64,000 nt of DNA from Mycobacteriales bacterium (GCA_035550055.1 DASZRO010000095.1:46042-110041); one strand, 5' to 3'; numbered from the stretch's first letter, positions 1-9,721 are shown. Notes: generated from the sequence alone by a model not told the origin. Numbers and translations are program-made.

Positions 1-3
1 TAC

Positions 4-42
4 GCGGCGATTTCGGAAATCAACAAATGCGGATTCCGCCGC
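4..42. terminator. possible transcription terminator or structured spacer downstream of lysS
   Basis: A 6-bp GC arm at 4-9 pairs with 37-42 and encloses a smaller hairpin, GATTT-CGG-AAATC, at 9-21. It lies just beyond the lysS stop on the strand lysS is read from. No T-tract follows. The window edge prevents seeing the next gene, which in many actinobacteria is lsr2. Confidence 0.25.
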
Positions 43-57
43 TTGCCGTAAATACCG

Positions 58-1575
58 CTATTCCGGGCGCAGCAGCGGGAATGTAATGGCTTCGCGAATG
101 TTGACGCCGGTCAGCAGCATCACCAGCCGGTCGACACCGAGTCCCATCCCGCCCATCGGCGGGGCGCCGTGTTCGAGCGCGCGCAGGAAGTCCTCGTCGA
201 GCTGCATCGCCTCGGCGTTGCCGCCGGCCGCCTTTGCCGACTGTTCGGTCAGCCGGCGCCGTTGCTCGATGGGGTCGACGAGCTCCGAGTACGCCGGGGC
301 GAGCTCGACTCCGTTGATGATGAGGTCCCACGCCTCGGACAGCCGCGGGTCGTCGCGATGCGGTCTGGCCAGCGGCCGGACCGACGCCGGGTAGTCGCGC
401 ACGAACGTCGGCTGGATCAGCCGGTCCTCGACGAGCTGCTCGTAGAGCTCGAGCACGATCTCGCCCTCGTCCCAGTCCGGGCGCAATGCGACGTCTCGCG
501 ACGCCGCGAGGCGGATGAGCTCCGCCTTGGGCGTCTCGACCGTCACCTCGGTCCCGAGCGCCTCGCTGATGGCGCCGAACACGGTGACGGTCTGCCACGG
601 CGCGGTGAGGTCGATGTCGGTGCCATCGGACCCGCGTACCGTCGTCGTACCGAGCGCGGTCGCCGCGTCGAGCACCAGCTCGCGGGTGAGCTCGGCCATC
701 GTGTCGTAGTCGCCGTACGCCTCATATGCCTCGAGCATCGTGAACTCGGGGCTGTGTGTCGTGTCGACGCCCTCGTTGCGGAAGATCCGGCCGATCTCGT
801 AGACCCGCTCGACGCCGCCCACGACGAGACGCTTCAGCCACAGCTCGAGCGCGATCCGCAGATACATCGGAAGGTCGAAGGCGTTGAGATGCGTCTGGAA
901 CGGCCGCGCCGACGCCCCGCCGTGCAGCGTCTGCAGGATCGGGGTCTCCACCTCGACGTAGCCACGGGCGTCGAGCGTAGCGCGCAACGACCGCAGCACC
1001 GTCGCCCGGGCATGGACGAGCTCGCGGGCGTCGGCGTTGACGACCAGGTCGAGGTAGCGGCGGCGAACCCGCTCCTCGTCGTCGGAGATCCCGGCCCACT
1101 TCTCGGGCAGGGGCCGCAGTGCCTTGCTCGCCATGCGCCACGCGCCGGCCATGACCGAGAGCTCGCCTCGCCGGCTCGCCACGACTTCCCCGTCGACGCT
1201 GACGTGGTCGCCGAGATCGACGTCGCGCTTCCAGTCCTCGAGCCGATCCGCGCCGACGCGGTCCAGCGACAGCATGACCTGCAGGTCGTCGGTGCCGTCG
1301 CGCAAGGTCGCGAAGCAGAGCTTGCCGCCGTCGCGTTTGAGTACGACGCGGCCCGCGATGCTGACCTGCTCGCCGGTCTCGGTGTCGGGAGCGAGGTCGG
1401 GATGTGCCGCGCGGATCGCCGCGTTGGTCGTGGTGCGCGGCACCTTGACCGGGTAGCCCTCCGCGCCCGCGGCTTGCAGGCGGGCGAGCTTCTCGCGACG
1501 GATCAGCTGCTGCTCGGACAGGGCGTGGTCCCCGGCCGTCGCGTCGCCGTCGCTACCGCCTTCGAGCCTGGACAT
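58..1575 (-). CDS. lysS: lysyl-tRNA synthetase, class II
   Basis: This cytoplasmic enzyme charges tRNA-Lys with lysine, using ATP, for translation. The 505-residue protein has an OB-fold anticodon-binding region at roughly 60-165 and a class II catalytic core after it. Motif 2 is visible as FRNEGVDTTHSPEFTM, and motif 3 as GMGLGVDRLVML at 476-487. The length matches the soluble LysS family, so this is not the longer membrane-fused LysX type. The gene is the last of a minus-strand run with coaX, panD and panC, lying 14 nt downstream of coaX, so co-transcription is likely. The start chosen is the most upstream in-frame ATG. Some of the first ~20 residues (acidic and glycine-rich) may not be conserved. 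Confidence 0.96.
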   Translation of the reverse strand: MSRLEGGSDGDATAGDHALSEQQLIRREKLARLQAAGAEGYPVKVPRTTTNAAIRAAHPDLAPDTETGEQVSIAGRVVLKRDGGKLCFATLRDGTDDLQVMLSLDRVGADRLEDWKRDVDLGDHVSVDGEVVASRRGELSVMAGAWRMASKALRPLPEKWAGISDDEERVRRRYLDLVVNADARELVHARATVLRSLRATLDARGYVEVETPILQTLHGGASARPFQTHLNAFDLPMYLRIALELWLKRLVVGGVERVYEIGRIFRNEGVDTTHSPEFTMLEAYEAYGDYDTMAELTRELVLDAATALGTTTVRGSDGTDIDLTAPWQTVTVFGAISEALGTEVTVETPKAELIRLAASRDVALRPDWDEGEIVLELYEQLVEDRLIQPTFVRDYPASVRPLARPHRDDPRLSEAWDLIINGVELAPAYSELVDPIEQRRRLTEQSAKAAGGNAEAMQLDEDFLRALEHGAPPMGGMGLGVDRLVMLLTGVNIREAITFPLLRPE

Positions 1576-1589
1576 CGCAGTGGAGTATT

Positions 1590-2372
1590 TCAGGCGCAGT
1601 TGCGCTCGAAGACGAGCCGCAGACCGATCAGCGTGAGGTCCGGCTCATGCTCGGTCACCGTCTCGCACTCGTCGATGACCAGTGACGCGAGGCCGCCGGT
1701 CGCGATGACCACGGGATCGGCGTCCATCTCCTCGCTGATCCGCCGGACCAGGCCGTCGATCTGGCCGGCGAAGCCGTAGACCATTCCCGACTGCAGCGCC
1801 TCGACGGTGCTCTTGCCGATCACCGCGCGCGGCCGGGCCAGCTCGACCTTGAACAGCCGTGCACCACGTGCGGCCAGGGCGTCCACGGAGATCTCGATGC
1901 CAGGTGCGAGCGCTCCACCCAGGAACTCGCCCTTCTCACTGATGACGTCGAAGTTGGTCGAGGTGCCGAAGTCGACGACGACCGCCGGCCCGCCGTAGAG
2001 GTGGAAGGCGGCCAGGGAGTTCACGATGCGGTCGGCACCGACCTCACGCGGGTTGTCGTACATCAGCGGGACGCCGGTCTTCACGCCGGGTTCGACGATG
2101 ACCGCCGGCACCTGCGCGTAATAGCGCGCGAACACGCCGCGCAGCTCGTGCAGGACGGCGGGCACCGTCGAGCAGGCGGCGATGCCGTCAGGTGACGGCG
2201 AGTCCGACAGCAGGCCGCGTAACAGCAACGCCAGCTCGTCGGCGGTCGCCCGGGTGTCGGTCTTGATCCGCCACGACTCGATGAGCCGCTCGCCGTGGAA
2301 GCAGCCGATGACGGTGTTGGTGTTGCCGACGTCGATCGCCAGCAGCACCCGATCCGCCGGGCTGTCCCCCAC
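1590..2372 (-). CDS. coaX: type III pantothenate kinase
   Basis: CoaX phosphorylates pantothenate with ATP, the first committed step of coenzyme A synthesis. The 260-residue protein has the ASKHA-fold phosphate motif DVGNTNTVIG near residue 14 and a second GTSTNFDV motif near 130. Both, and the length, are typical of the type III family, which is distinct from the CoaA type. The gene sits 14 nt downstream of panD and 14 nt upstream of lysS on the same strand, so the operon makes pantothenate and then activates it. An in-frame GTG eight codons in (VLLAIDVG) is an alternative start; I kept the upstream ATG. Confidence 0.95.
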   Translation of the reverse strand: MGDSPADRVLLAIDVGNTNTVIGCFHGERLIESWRIKTDTRATADELALLLRGLLSDSPSPDGIAACSTVPAVLHELRGVFARYYAQVPAVIVEPGVKTGVPLMYDNPREVGADRIVNSLAAFHLYGGPAVVVDFGTSTNFDVISEKGEFLGGALAPGIEISVDALAARGARLFKVELARPRAVIGKSTVEALQSGMVYGFAGQIDGLVRRISEEMDADPVVIATGGLASLVIDECETVTEHEPDLTLIGLRLVFERNCA

Positions 2373-2386
2373 GACTCCGGAACCCG

Positions 2387-2821
2387 TCAGTTGCCGGCGA
2401 CTGCGGCGCCGTAGACGGCGTCGCCGCGCACCGCGTCCATCCCGGCGAGCGCCTCCGCCGGGTCACTCCCGGTCCCGACGATGCGATTCTCGGAGTCCAC
2501 GAACACGACACGCGGGCTGAGCTCACGCGCTTCGGCGTCGGTCACCGTGCAGTAGCTGATGATGATGACGAGGTCGCCTTCGTGGACCAGCCGCGCCGCC
2601 GCACCGTTGATGCCGATGACGCCGCTGCCGCGCGGACCGGCGATCACGTACGTCTCGAGCCGCGATCCGTTGTTGATGTCGACGATCGCCACCTGCTCGC
2701 CGGGCAGCAGATCCGCCGCGTCCATCAGATCCTCGTCGATCGTGACCGACCCGACATAGTGCAAGTCGGCCTGCGTCACCGTGGCGCGGTGCAGCTTGCT
2801 CTTGAGCATGGTGCGGAACAT
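2387..2821 (-). CDS. panD: aspartate 1-decarboxylase proenzyme
   Basis: PanD decarboxylates aspartate to beta-alanine, which PanC joins to pantoate. The protein is made as an inactive chain that cleaves itself between Gly24 and Ser25; the site is visible as HYVGSVTID, and Ser25 becomes the pyruvoyl cofactor. The length of 144 residues is slightly over the family norm because of a C-terminal extension after about residue 115, as is common in actinobacteria. The ATG directly abuts the panC stop codon, so translation is probably coupled. A GAAGGAG ribosome-binding site lies within the end of panC. In mycobacteria panD mRNA is a reported target of 6C RNA, and a 6C RNA is present at 49.5 kb. Confidence 0.96.
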   Translation of the reverse strand: MFRTMLKSKLHRATVTQADLHYVGSVTIDEDLMDAADLLPGEQVAIVDINNGSRLETYVIAGPRGSGVIGINGAAARLVHEGDLVIIISYCTVTDAEARELSPRVVFVDSENRIVGTGSDPAEALAGMDAVRGDAVYGAAVAGN

Positions 2822-3688
2822 CTAGGTCTCCTTCAGCCCAACGCGGGTGCCGAGGCGTACGTCCATATTGTCAATCAATCTGGTGCCGCCGACGCGGGCG
2901 GCCACCAAAATCTTTCCGAACCGGGTTCGGTCACGCGGCGGCTGCCAGGTCTCGGTGTCGACGATCGCGAGGTAGTCCACGACGATCCCCGGCGCGGCGT
3001 CGAGCACCGCATGCGCCGCGTCGAGCACCGCCTCGGCGCCCTCGGCCTGGCGCTCGACACCGGCGGCCAGCGCCTTCGACAGCGAGAGTGCGGCGGCTCG
3101 CTCGCCGGCGCTGAGGTATCGGTTGCGGCTCGACATGGCCAGGCCGTCCGGCTCCCGCACGGTCGGTACGCCGACGATCTCGACCGCGCGGCCTTGGGCG
3201 GCGACCATCCGGCGGATCACCGCGAGCTGCTGGGCGTCTTTCTCTCCGAAGACCGCCACGTCGGGCCGGACCAGGTCGAGCAGCCGGGAGACGACAGTCA
3301 CGACGCCGTCGAAGTGCCCCGGCCGATGCGCGCCTTCCAGCACCGTCGCGAGCACGCCGGCCGAGACGGCCGGCACCTGCTCGTCGGCCGGATAGACCTC
3401 CTCCACCGCAGGAGCGAACACGACGTCGGCGCCGTGCGCCGCGCAGACCACGAGATCCGCGTCCAACGTTCGTGGGTAGCGGTCGAGATCCTCTCCGGCA
3501 CCGAACTGCTTCGGGTTGACGAAGATCGTCACGATCACGTGGTCGGCGTGCTCGCGCGCGACGTCCATCAGCTGCGCGTGACCGTCGTGCAGCGCCCCCA
3601 TGGTCATCACGACCGCGACCCGACCGGGCAACGCCGCCCGCGCCGTACGAAGCTGCGCCCGGCTCGACGCGACGACGACGTCGCTCAT
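2822..3688 (-). CDS. panC: pantothenate synthetase (pantoate--beta-alanine ligase)
   Basis: PanC condenses pantoate and beta-alanine with ATP to give pantothenate, via a pantoyl-adenylate intermediate. The 288-residue protein shows the nucleotidyltransferase HIGH-like motif in MGALHDGH at 30-37 and the second ATP motif MSSRNRYLS near residue 190. It overlaps the upstream DUF2520 gene by 4 nt and its stop abuts the panD start, so DUF2520-panC-panD-coaX-lysS reads as one tight transcription unit. panB, which makes ketopantoate, is not in the window. Confidence 0.96.
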   Translation of the reverse strand: MSDVVVASSRAQLRTARAALPGRVAVVMTMGALHDGHAQLMDVAREHADHVIVTIFVNPKQFGAGEDLDRYPRTLDADLVVCAAHGADVVFAPAVEEVYPADEQVPAVSAGVLATVLEGAHRPGHFDGVVTVVSRLLDLVRPDVAVFGEKDAQQLAVIRRMVAAQGRAVEIVGVPTVREPDGLAMSSRNRYLSAGERAAALSLSKALAAGVERQAEGAEAVLDAAHAVLDAAPGIVVDYLAIVDTETWQPPRDRTRFGKILVAARVGGTRLIDNMDVRLGTRVGLKET

Positions 3689-4581
3689 GACTGCTTCCGG
3701 GTGGCGAGCGCGTCGAGCAGGTCGGCGGCCTTCTCGACGTCGAGCAGGCCCGCCGCGAGCGCACGTCCCGCCGTGAGTCGCGACAGCGCGACGTAGGCGT
3801 CGACCGTTTCCGGTGCACGTTCAACAAGGGTCGACAAGTGGACGCTGACGGTCCCGGCGTCACCGCGCGCGACCGGACCGGTCAAGGCGCGGTCGCCGCT
3901 TCGCAAGGCGTTGTCGAGCGCCGCTCCGAGAAGTGGGCCCAGCATTCGCTGCGGCGCTTCGACGCCCGCGGCGCTGAGCAGGTCGGCCGACTGGCTGACC
4001 AGCGTGACCAGCTGGTTCGCGCCGAACGCCAGCGCGGCGTGGTAGAGCGGGCGCAGCTCCTCGGCGATCCACGACGGCTCGCCCCCCATCTCGAGGACGA
4101 GGGTCTCCGCGACCGGCCGCAGCACCTCGTCACTGGTCACGCCGAATGCCGCGCCGTCGAGGCGTTGCAGATCCACCTCGGTGCCGGTGAAGGTCATCAC
4201 CGGGTGGAGCGCAAGCGGCAACGCCCCGACCTCTGCCAGTGGGTCGAGCAGCCGGATGCCGTGCGCCCCGCTGGTGTGCGCCACCAGGCTGCCGCGGCGT
4301 ACCGCGCCGGCGGCGGCGAGGCCGCCGACGAGCGGGCCGAGCGAGTCGTCCGGGACGGCGAGCAGCAACAGGTCGACTGCCGCCGCGACCTCGTCGGGCG
4401 GCCGGATCGCCACGCCCGGAAGCAGAGCGTCGGCGCGACGACGGCTGGCATCGGAGACCGCGGCGACCGCCTCGACGCGGTGACCGGCCCGGGCGAGCGC
4501 GGCCCCCAGCACCGCGCCGACCCGCCCGGCGCTGATCACACCGACCGCGAGCCGGGCAGGCCGATCCGCTGGCGTCGTCAT
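3685..4581 (-). CDS. Rossmann-like and DUF2520 domain protein
   Basis: This 298-residue protein has an N-terminal Rossmann dinucleotide fold ([21 protein letters not shown], near residues 13-33) followed by a C-terminal DUF2520 helical domain with the segment ALAFGANQL. The arrangement resembles NADP-dependent ketopantoate or pyrroline-carboxylate reductases. The place at the head of the pantothenate operon, with a 4-nt overlap to panC, suggests a role in pantoate supply, for example substituting for PanE. That role is inference and the enzymatic activity of this family is not settled. It is divergent from the methyltransferase gene at 4646, with about 64 nt between starts. Confidence 0.85.
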   Translation of the reverse strand: MTTPADRPARLAVGVISAGRVGAVLGAALARAGHRVEAVAAVSDASRRRADALLPGVAIRPPDEVAAAVDLLLLAVPDDSLGPLVGGLAAAGAVRRGSLVAHTSGAHGIRLLDPLAEVGALPLALHPVMTFTGTEVDLQRLDGAAFGVTSDEVLRPVAETLVLEMGGEPSWIAEELRPLYHAALAFGANQLVTLVSQSADLLSAAGVEAPQRMLGPLLGAALDNALRSGDRALTGPVARGDAGTVSVHLSTLVERAPETVDAYVALSRLTAGRALAAGLLDVEKAADLLDALATRKQS

Positions 4582-4632
4582 GAGGGTGTGTTCCAGTCCT
4601 GTGAGGGTCCCGGACGCAAAGATCGTACGCCG

Positions 4633-4638
4633 TACTGT
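4633..4638 (+). promoter_or_regulatory. candidate -10 element (TACTGT) for a leaderless start
   Basis: TACTGT fits the actinobacterial TANNNT -10 pattern and ends 7 nt before the GTG at 4646. With no ribosome-binding site in front of that GTG, this suggests a transcript beginning at or next to the start codon. No convincing -35 element was seen. Confidence 0.4.
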
Positions 4639-4645
4639 TCGGCTG

Positions 4646-5596
4646 GTGACGACTCGTTGGCGTACCTGGCGCGAAGCGATGACGGACGCGCTCTACGGCG
4701 ACCGGGGCTTCTACACCGTGACCGGGGTGGCGGCGCGCCACTTCCGTACGGCGGCGCACACCGGATCGACCTGGACCGATGCGATCGCCGAGTTGGCCGG
4801 GCGGGTGGACGACGCGCTCGGCAACCCTGACGACTTCACCGTCGTCGACGTCGGCGCCGGCGCAGGCGAGGTGCTTGCCGGACTCGCGCAGGTCGCACCG
4901 GCCCGATGGTCGTTGACCGGCGTCGATGTCGCAGACCGGCCCTCCGAGCTGCCGACGCGAGTCGGCTGGCAGCGCCAGTTCCCCAACGCGGTCCGAGGTC
5001 TCGTGGTCGCCCTCGAGCTGCTCGACGTCATCCCGGTCGACGTCGTCGAGCTCGGCGACGACGTACCGCAGATCGTGGAGGTCGACGAGGACGGCACCGA
5101 GCGGCTCGGCGCCCCCGCCTGCGCCGACGACCGCGACTGGCTCGCCCGCTGGTGGCCGCTACGACTGCGAGGTGACCGCGCGGAGATCGGGGCGCCCCGC
5201 GACCGTCTGTGGCGAGAGCTCACCGACGGCCTCGAAGCCGGACTCGCCGCCGCGGTCGACTATGCCGCCAACCCGCAGGAGCACGTCGCCGGCACGTTGT
5301 CCGGCTACCGCAACGGCCGTCATCGGGACCCTGTCCCCGACGGCTCCATGGACCTGACCGCACACGTGTTGTTCGAGTCGATGCGGCGCGACGGCGATCT
5401 GCTGCTCACCCAGCGCGAAGCGCTTCGCCGGCTCGGTGTCGACGCGAGCCCCCCGGAGTACGACGCCGATCCCAGCCACTACCTCGCCGAGCTCACCCGT
5501 GCCACCGAGGTCGCCGAGCTGCTCAACCCCGAGGGGTTGGGCGGCTTCACCTGGCTGCTTCACCCGGTCGGCATCGCGCCGCTACCGCTCGGGTAG
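4646..5596 (+). CDS. MidA-like SAM-dependent methyltransferase (COG1565 family)
   Basis: The 316-residue protein resembles the NDUFAF7/MidA methyltransferases. The SAM-binding glycine motif VVDVGAGAGEVL lies near residue 70, followed by the family segment GLVVALELLDVIPVDVVE in the position where MidA proteins carry the N(E/A)(L/F)LDA(L/I)P-like motif. In mitochondria MidA methylates an arginine of complex I subunit NDUFS2, the NuoD homologue. An orphan NuoD-like gene lies 5 kb away in this window, but any link is speculation. The start at GTG 4646 was chosen because homology begins close to it and a -10-like box precedes it. The longer in-frame opening from 4580 would run back into the DUF2520 start. 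The 3' end overlaps the convergent MmcQ gene by 15 nt. Confidence 0.75.
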   Translation: MTTRWRTWREAMTDALYGDRGFYTVTGVAARHFRTAAHTGSTWTDAIAELAGRVDDALGNPDDFTVVDVGAGAGEVLAGLAQVAPARWSLTGVDVADRPSELPTRVGWQRQFPNAVRGLVVALELLDVIPVDVVELGDDVPQIVEVDEDGTERLGAPACADDRDWLARWWPLRLRGDRAEIGAPRDRLWRELTDGLEAGLAAAVDYAANPQEHVAGTLSGYRNGRHRDPVPDGSMDLTAHVLFESMRRDGDLLLTQREALRRLGVDASPPEYDADPSHYLAELTRATEVAELLNPEGLGGFTWLLHPVGIAPLPLG

Positions 5597-5947
5597 CGGC
5601 CAGCCGTGCGTGAGCCGGTACTCGCGGTCGACGCTCTTGGGGACACACATCGTCCAGGCGTCGACCAGCAGCTCGTGGAGCTCGTCGAGCGCGATGACGG
5701 CCAGCCGGCCGTGGACCCAGTTGTAGCGGAGGTCAGCCGGCCGAGGCAGCTGGAACTTCTCCGGCTCGGACGCGACGAGCCCGTCCCGCTCCTGCTTGGG
5801 AAATGCGAAGCCCAACAGCTCCTCGTCGCGGGAGACCCCTGCGTAGACGATGCGCCCGATGCGGTAGCGGGCACTGCCACGGACGAGGCCGAGAGTCGTG
5901 CGCGGCAGGGTGAGACAGAACTCCCGAACCTCCTCGCCGGACGCCAT
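5582..5947 (-). CDS. MmcQ/YjbR family protein
   Basis: This small soluble protein (121 residues from the chosen start) has the MmcQ/YjbR fold, sometimes annotated as DNA-binding. Recognisable features are EEVREFCLTLP at the N-terminus, the central GFAFPKQERDGL segment and the conserved WVHGRLAVIALDELHELL region, with a final lysine-containing AW-x8-K stretch. The exact role is not established; the fold resembles double-wing DNA-binding proteins. The ATG at 5947 was chosen over the one at 5968 because MASGEE is the usual N-terminal pattern. It is convergent with, and overlaps, the upstream methyltransferase gene. Confidence 0.78.
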   Translation of the reverse strand: MASGEEVREFCLTLPRTTLGLVRGSARYRIGRIVYAGVSRDEELLGFAFPKQERDGLVASEPEKFQLPRPADLRYNWVHGRLAVIALDELHELLVDAWTMCVPKSVDREYRLTHGWPLPER

Positions 5948-5989
5948 GGGCGCAAGCGTAGGGATCACCGGGGACGCCCGCGCGCGCCG

Positions 5990-6646
5990 CTACGTCGCGA
6001 GTCCGGCGCGAAACGCCCATGCGACCGCGGCGGCACGGTCGCTCACGTCGAGCTTGCTGAAGACGTTGTTGACGTGCGTCTTCACCGTCGCCTCGGTCAC
6101 GAACAGTCGCGCTGCGATGTCCCGGTTGGACAGCCCTTGCGCCATCAGCTGCACCACCTCGGTCTCGCGTTCGGTGAGCGCGCCGCCCGGCGGCACCGGG
6201 CTCTCCCCCGGTGTCGCGGGCGCGGTACCGGAGGTGACCAGCTCGACAAGCCGCTCCTGAACCGTTGCGTCCAAGCGCGTACGGCCGGCAGCGGCGTCGC
6301 GGATCGCCTTCTCGATCTCCTCGGCACTCGCGTCCTTGGTGAGGTAGCCGCGCGCGCCCGCGCGGAGAGCCGACATCACCGACTCGTCGTCGGCGTACGT
6401 CGTGAGGACCACCACCTCGACCTCAGGCGCCCGTGCCCGCAGCCGTCGCGTAGCCTCGACGCCGTCGACGCGCGGCATCCGCAGGTCGAGCAGAGCGACG
6501 TCGGGGTGCTGGTCCTCGACCGCGGCGACCGCCGCCTCGCCGTCGGCGGCCACGCCCACCACCTCGATGCCGTCCATGAGTCCGAGCATCAAAGTGAGGC
6601 CCTCCCGGACAAGGGTCTGGTCGTCGGCGAGCACGACGCGAATCAC
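5990..6646 (-). CDS. response regulator, NarL/LuxR family
   Basis: This two-component transcription factor has 218 residues. The receiver domain (1-120) has the acidic pair D8/D9, phosphoacceptor Asp54 (ALLDLRMP) and the lysine of the LTKD switch region. The C-terminal LuxR helix-turn-helix shows LTERETEVVQLMAQGLSNRDI. It overlaps the sensor kinase gene by 4 nt and is its evident partner. The pair is divergent from an ABC-2 exporter, so that exporter is the likely target: this layout is common for systems sensing membrane stress or peptides. The signal is unknown. Confidence 0.92.
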   Translation of the reverse strand: MIRVVLADDQTLVREGLTLMLGLMDGIEVVGVAADGEAAVAAVEDQHPDVALLDLRMPRVDGVEATRRLRARAPEVEVVVLTTYADDESVMSALRAGARGYLTKDASAEEIEKAIRDAAAGRTRLDATVQERLVELVTSGTAPATPGESPVPPGGALTERETEVVQLMAQGLSNRDIAARLFVTEATVKTHVNNVFSKLDVSDRAAAVAWAFRAGLAT

Positions 6647-7851
6647 GACACGCTTGCCGCAACGAGCGGCAGTCTCACCTCCACCACGTACCCAGTGTCT
6701 CCGGGACCGGCACTCACGCTGCCGCCGGCGAGCTCGGCGCGTTCGCGCATCCCGCGCAGCCCGTTGCCGGCACCTGCCGCTCGCGGCGTCTCGGCGCCTT
6801 TGCCGTTGTCACTGACCCGCAGCACGGCCTCGTGGGGCTGCCAAGCGAAGGAGACGTCGACCTCGGTCGCCTGCGCGTGCTTGACCACATTGGTCAGCGC
6901 CTCCTGCGCGGCACGAAACACCGCCACGCGCGCCTCCGCTGCGAGCTCGCCCGGCGTACCGGTCTGCGCGAAGTGCACGGTCAGCCCGGTGTCGCGCTCG
7001 AAGTCCGCGACGAGCGCCGGCAACCGAGCGGGGCCGGGCAGGGCGTCATCGCGCAGCGTGCCGACCGCGTCCCGCGCCTCGACCAGACCGGTGCGCGCGA
7101 GGGCGACCGCACGGTCGATGCGCTCCAGCACCTCTGCGTCGACGTCGCGCGACTTGGCAAGCACGCGCGTCGACTCCAGATGCAGCGACAGGCTCGACAA
7201 CGTGTGGGCAAGCACGTCATGGAACTCGCGGGCGAGCCGGGCACGCTCTGCCGCGATCGCGTTTCGCTGTTCCGCCTCGCGACTGTCGCGAAGCTCGTCG
7301 GAAAGCTCGCGGTTTCGCCAGTTCGCCCGCACCGCCCGACGTCGGAACGCCATCGCCGTACCCAGCCCGAGGGCCCCGGCTGCCTGGCCGAGCCCGCCGA
7401 GCGGGTCGTAGCGCCCGACGTACGCCGTCGACAGGCCGACCGCGACGACACCGAGGCTCGCGGGAATCAGACTCCACGGCAGGCGGTACCAGTACATCGC
7501 GACGAACACCGCCGTGTAGCCGCACAGATAGACCTGGGTGTGACCACTGAGAACGTTGAGCCCGGCGCCAGCGCCGACCATCAGGCACATGGCGACGATG
7601 TCCTTCCAGTCACCAATGCGGCGATGGGTGAAGCTCGTCGCCGCGGCAACCACCAACGCCATCAGCCCGAGACTGAGCACGACGTAGCCGGTCGACAGAC
7701 CGCCGAGCCCGGTGACGGTCTCGACGACCATGAGGATCGCCAGCAGGTTGCGCAGCACCAGCCGCGCCGACCCCGGCCAGTGCTGGGTCAGCAGCGGATC
7801 CATCCTGTCCGGCCCGCAGTCACTCGGCGTGCAGTCCGTTCGTCCGCCCAT
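6643..7851 (-). CDS. sensor histidine kinase, HisKA_3 type
   Basis: This membrane sensor phosphorylates the adjacent response regulator. The N-terminal half has about five or six hydrophobic segments, starting with LVLRNLLAILMVVETVTGLG. It is followed by the HisKA_3 dimerisation helix with the phosphoacceptor His in AREFHDVLAHTL, then a HATPase domain with AAQEALTNVVKHA (N box) and VSDNGKG (G1). There is no large extracytoplasmic sensor domain, so sensing is probably within the membrane, as in DesK or LiaS-like kinases. The ATG at 7851 is preceded by TACCGT at 7863-7858, consistent with a leaderless start; ATG 7803, 16 codons later, is the alternative. The 158-nt gap to the exporter is the divergent promoter region. 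Confidence 0.88.
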   Translation of the reverse strand: MGGRTDCTPSDCGPDRMDPLLTQHWPGSARLVLRNLLAILMVVETVTGLGGLSTGYVVLSLGLMALVVAAATSFTHRRIGDWKDIVAMCLMVGAGAGLNVLSGHTQVYLCGYTAVFVAMYWYRLPWSLIPASLGVVAVGLSTAYVGRYDPLGGLGQAAGALGLGTAMAFRRRAVRANWRNRELSDELRDSREAEQRNAIAAERARLAREFHDVLAHTLSSLSLHLESTRVLAKSRDVDAEVLERIDRAVALARTGLVEARDAVGTLRDDALPGPARLPALVADFERDTGLTVHFAQTGTPGELAAEARVAVFRAAQEALTNVVKHAQATEVDVSFAWQPHEAVLRVSDNGKGAETPRAAGAGNGLRGMRERAELAGGSVSAGPGDTGYVVEVRLPLVAASVS

Positions 7852-7857
7852 GAAGGG

Positions 7858-7863
7858 ACGGTA
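7858..7863 (-). promoter_or_regulatory. candidate -10 element (TACCGT) for the histidine kinase gene
   Basis: On the minus strand TACCGT is followed by 6 nt and then the ATG at 7851. This suggests a leaderless transcript for the kinase-regulator operon. No clear -35 element was seen. Confidence 0.3.
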
Positions 7864-8009
7864 CGGCGCGGAGGTCGGGCCGCACATCGGTCGGCAGGTG
7901 GACAGCGATTGTCCACCCGGGCTCCACCCGACGGCCGAGGAACTCGCTGGATCGGGGTTAGTACCGTCGCATCGGTCAGCCCAGCCGTACTGATGAAAGG
8001 TCATCGCGA

Positions 8010-8948
8010 ATGCCAGCGATCCTCGTGGAGGACCTCCGCAAGAGCTACGGGGCGGTTCACGCCGTAGCGGGTGCCAGCTTCACCGTCAACGAGGGTGAGT
8101 GCGTGGCTCTGCTCGGCCCGAACGGGGCCGGCAAGACGACCACCCTCGAGGTGCTCGAGGGCTACCTGCCCCGCGACGGCGGGCGAGTCGAGGTCCTCGG
8201 CGTCGACCCGCAACACGCCACCCGTGCGTGGCGCGAGCAGATCGGCATCGTGCTGCAGGGCACCGCCGTCGACCCGTACCTGACCGTTCGCGAGACGCTG
8301 ACCCGCAGCGCCGGGTTCTATCGCGCGCCGCGCGACGTCGACGAGGTCATCGAGCTGGTCGGCCTCGCCGAGAAGAAGGACTCCCGGATCAACAAGCTCT
8401 CCGGAGGTCAGCAACGCCGGCTCGACGTCGCCTACGGGATCATCGGAAACCCGAAGCTGCTGTTCCTCGACGAGCCGACGACCGGGTTCGACCCTTCCGC
8501 GCGCCGCGGCGCTTGGGACCTCGTGAAGGACCTGCGAACGCTCGGGACGACCATCATCCTGACCACCCACTACATGGACGAGGCACAGGCGCTCGCCGAC
8601 AACATCGTGGTGCTCGGAGGCGGCCGGGTCGTCGCCACCGGGACCCCGGACTCGCTCGGCGGTCGAGACACTGCCGCACTCCAGATCCGGTTCCGCCTGC
8701 CGTCGGAAGTGGACCCGGCGAGCCTGCCCGTGCCCGTGACGGTCGACCACCACGGGTTCTGCGAGGTCACGACCACCGACGACATCAGAGTCCTCAACAC
8801 CCTCACCGGCTGGGCGCTGAAACAACGAGTGCCGCTCGAAGGGCTGGTGGCCAGCCGGCCGAGCCTCGAGGACACCTACCTCGCCCTCGTCGGCCACGAC
8901 GTACTCGACGAAGCACTCACCCCAGCGACCAGCGGAGCAAGCTCATGA
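8010..8948 (+). CDS. ABC transporter ATP-binding protein (ABC-2/DrrA-like exporter)
   Basis: This is the cytoplasmic ATPase of an export system, 312 residues long. Walker A is GPNGAGKT at 36-43, the signature motif is [12 protein letters not shown], and Walker B is LLFLDEP, followed by the H-loop in TTHYMDEA. The C-terminal ~90 residues form the extra domain seen in DrrA/CcmA-type ATPases. A GAAAGG ribosome-binding site lies 9 nt upstream of the ATG. The stop codon overlaps the start of the permease gene (ATGA). The operon is divergent from a two-component system that probably controls it. The substrate is not evident; lipids, peptides or drugs are typical. Confidence 0.93.
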   Translation: MPAILVEDLRKSYGAVHAVAGASFTVNEGECVALLGPNGAGKTTTLEVLEGYLPRDGGRVEVLGVDPQHATRAWREQIGIVLQGTAVDPYLTVRETLTRSAGFYRAPRDVDEVIELVGLAEKKDSRINKLSGGQQRRLDVAYGIIGNPKLLFLDEPTTGFDPSARRGAWDLVKDLRTLGTTIILTTHYMDEAQALADNIVVLGGGRVVATGTPDSLGGRDTAALQIRFRLPSEVDPASLPVPVTVDHHGFCEVTTTDDIRVLNTLTGWALKQRVPLEGLVASRPSLEDTYLALVGHDVLDEALTPATSGASS

Positions 8949-9721
8949 CAGACATCGCACTCGTCGGCACCCAGATCCGTTACGAGCAGAAGAGCTACTG
9001 GCGCAACCCGCTGGCGGCAGGCTTCACGTTCCTGTTCCCGCTCGTGCTCTTCTTCATCCTGGTCGGCGTCACGAAGGGCTCGACCGACACCAAGGATCTC
9101 GGCAAAGGCGTGCACCTTGCGCAGTACCTGACGCCGAGCGTGCTCAGCTACGCCGTGATGAGCGCCTGCTTCATGTCGGTGGCGATGACCCTGGTCCGCC
9201 AGCGCGAGGCCGGGGTGTTGAAGCGACTGAGGGGTACGCCGGCGCCCTCGTGGGCGGTCATCGGAGGGGTCATCGGAAACGCGGTGATCGTCGCGACGGC
9301 GTTGTCCGCGATCAGCATCGTGTTCGCGGTCGTCGCCTATGGCGTGTCGTTCCCGGCCAAGGACATCCTGCCGACCGTCGTGACGATCGCGTTGGCCGCC
9401 GTCGCGTTCTGCGCGCTCGGCGTTGCGATCTCCTCGGTGATCCCGAACGTCGACTCCGGCCCGGCAATCGTCAACGTCCCGTACTTCCTGCTGGTGTTCA
9501 TCTCCGGCACGTACTTCCCGATCAGCGGGACGATGGCGCACATCGCCGCCTGGCTCCCGCTGCGGCCGTTCATCGTCGCGCTGTACTACCACGGCGCCTT
9601 CTCGCCGCTGAACTCCGGCAGCGCGTGGGCCTGGCACCAGTTGGGCAGCCTCGCGCTGTGGGGCATCGGGTCGACGATCTTCGCGGTACGCCACTTCCAG
9701 TGGACGCCGCGGAAGGGATGA
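8945..9721 (+). CDS. ABC-2 type transporter permease
   Basis: This is the membrane partner of the preceding ATPase, 258 residues with six predicted membrane segments in the ABC-2 pattern. The family landmark [17 protein letters not shown] lies between the second and third segments. The start at 8945 is set by the 4-nt overlap with the ATPase stop and by the N-terminus [20 protein letters not shown], a normal cytoplasmic head. A much longer open frame upstream in the same frame is only the shadow of the ATPase gene. The stop overlaps the ATG of the next gene by 4 nt. Confidence 0.9.
   Translation: MTDIALVGTQIRYEQKSYWRNPLAAGFTFLFPLVLFFILVGVTKGSTDTKDLGKGVHLAQYLTPSVLSYAVMSACFMSVAMTLVRQREAGVLKRLRGTPAPSWAVIGGVIGNAVIVATALSAISIVFAVVAYGVSFPAKDILPTVVTIALAAVAFCALGVAISSVIPNVDSGPAIVNVPYFLLVFISGTYFPISGTMAHIAAWLPLRPFIVALYYHGAFSPLNSGSAWAWHQLGSLALWGIGSTIFAVRHFQWTPRKG

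Noticed and set aside
169..1779. Long open frame on the + strand opposite lysS
   Set aside because: It is antisense to a complete, well conserved lysS and its product is a low-complexity Arg/Asp/Leu-rich sequence with no domain. High GC makes such long shadows common. The same reasoning removes the long frames at 5606-7411, 30528-32774, 36570-38873 and 59804-62500.
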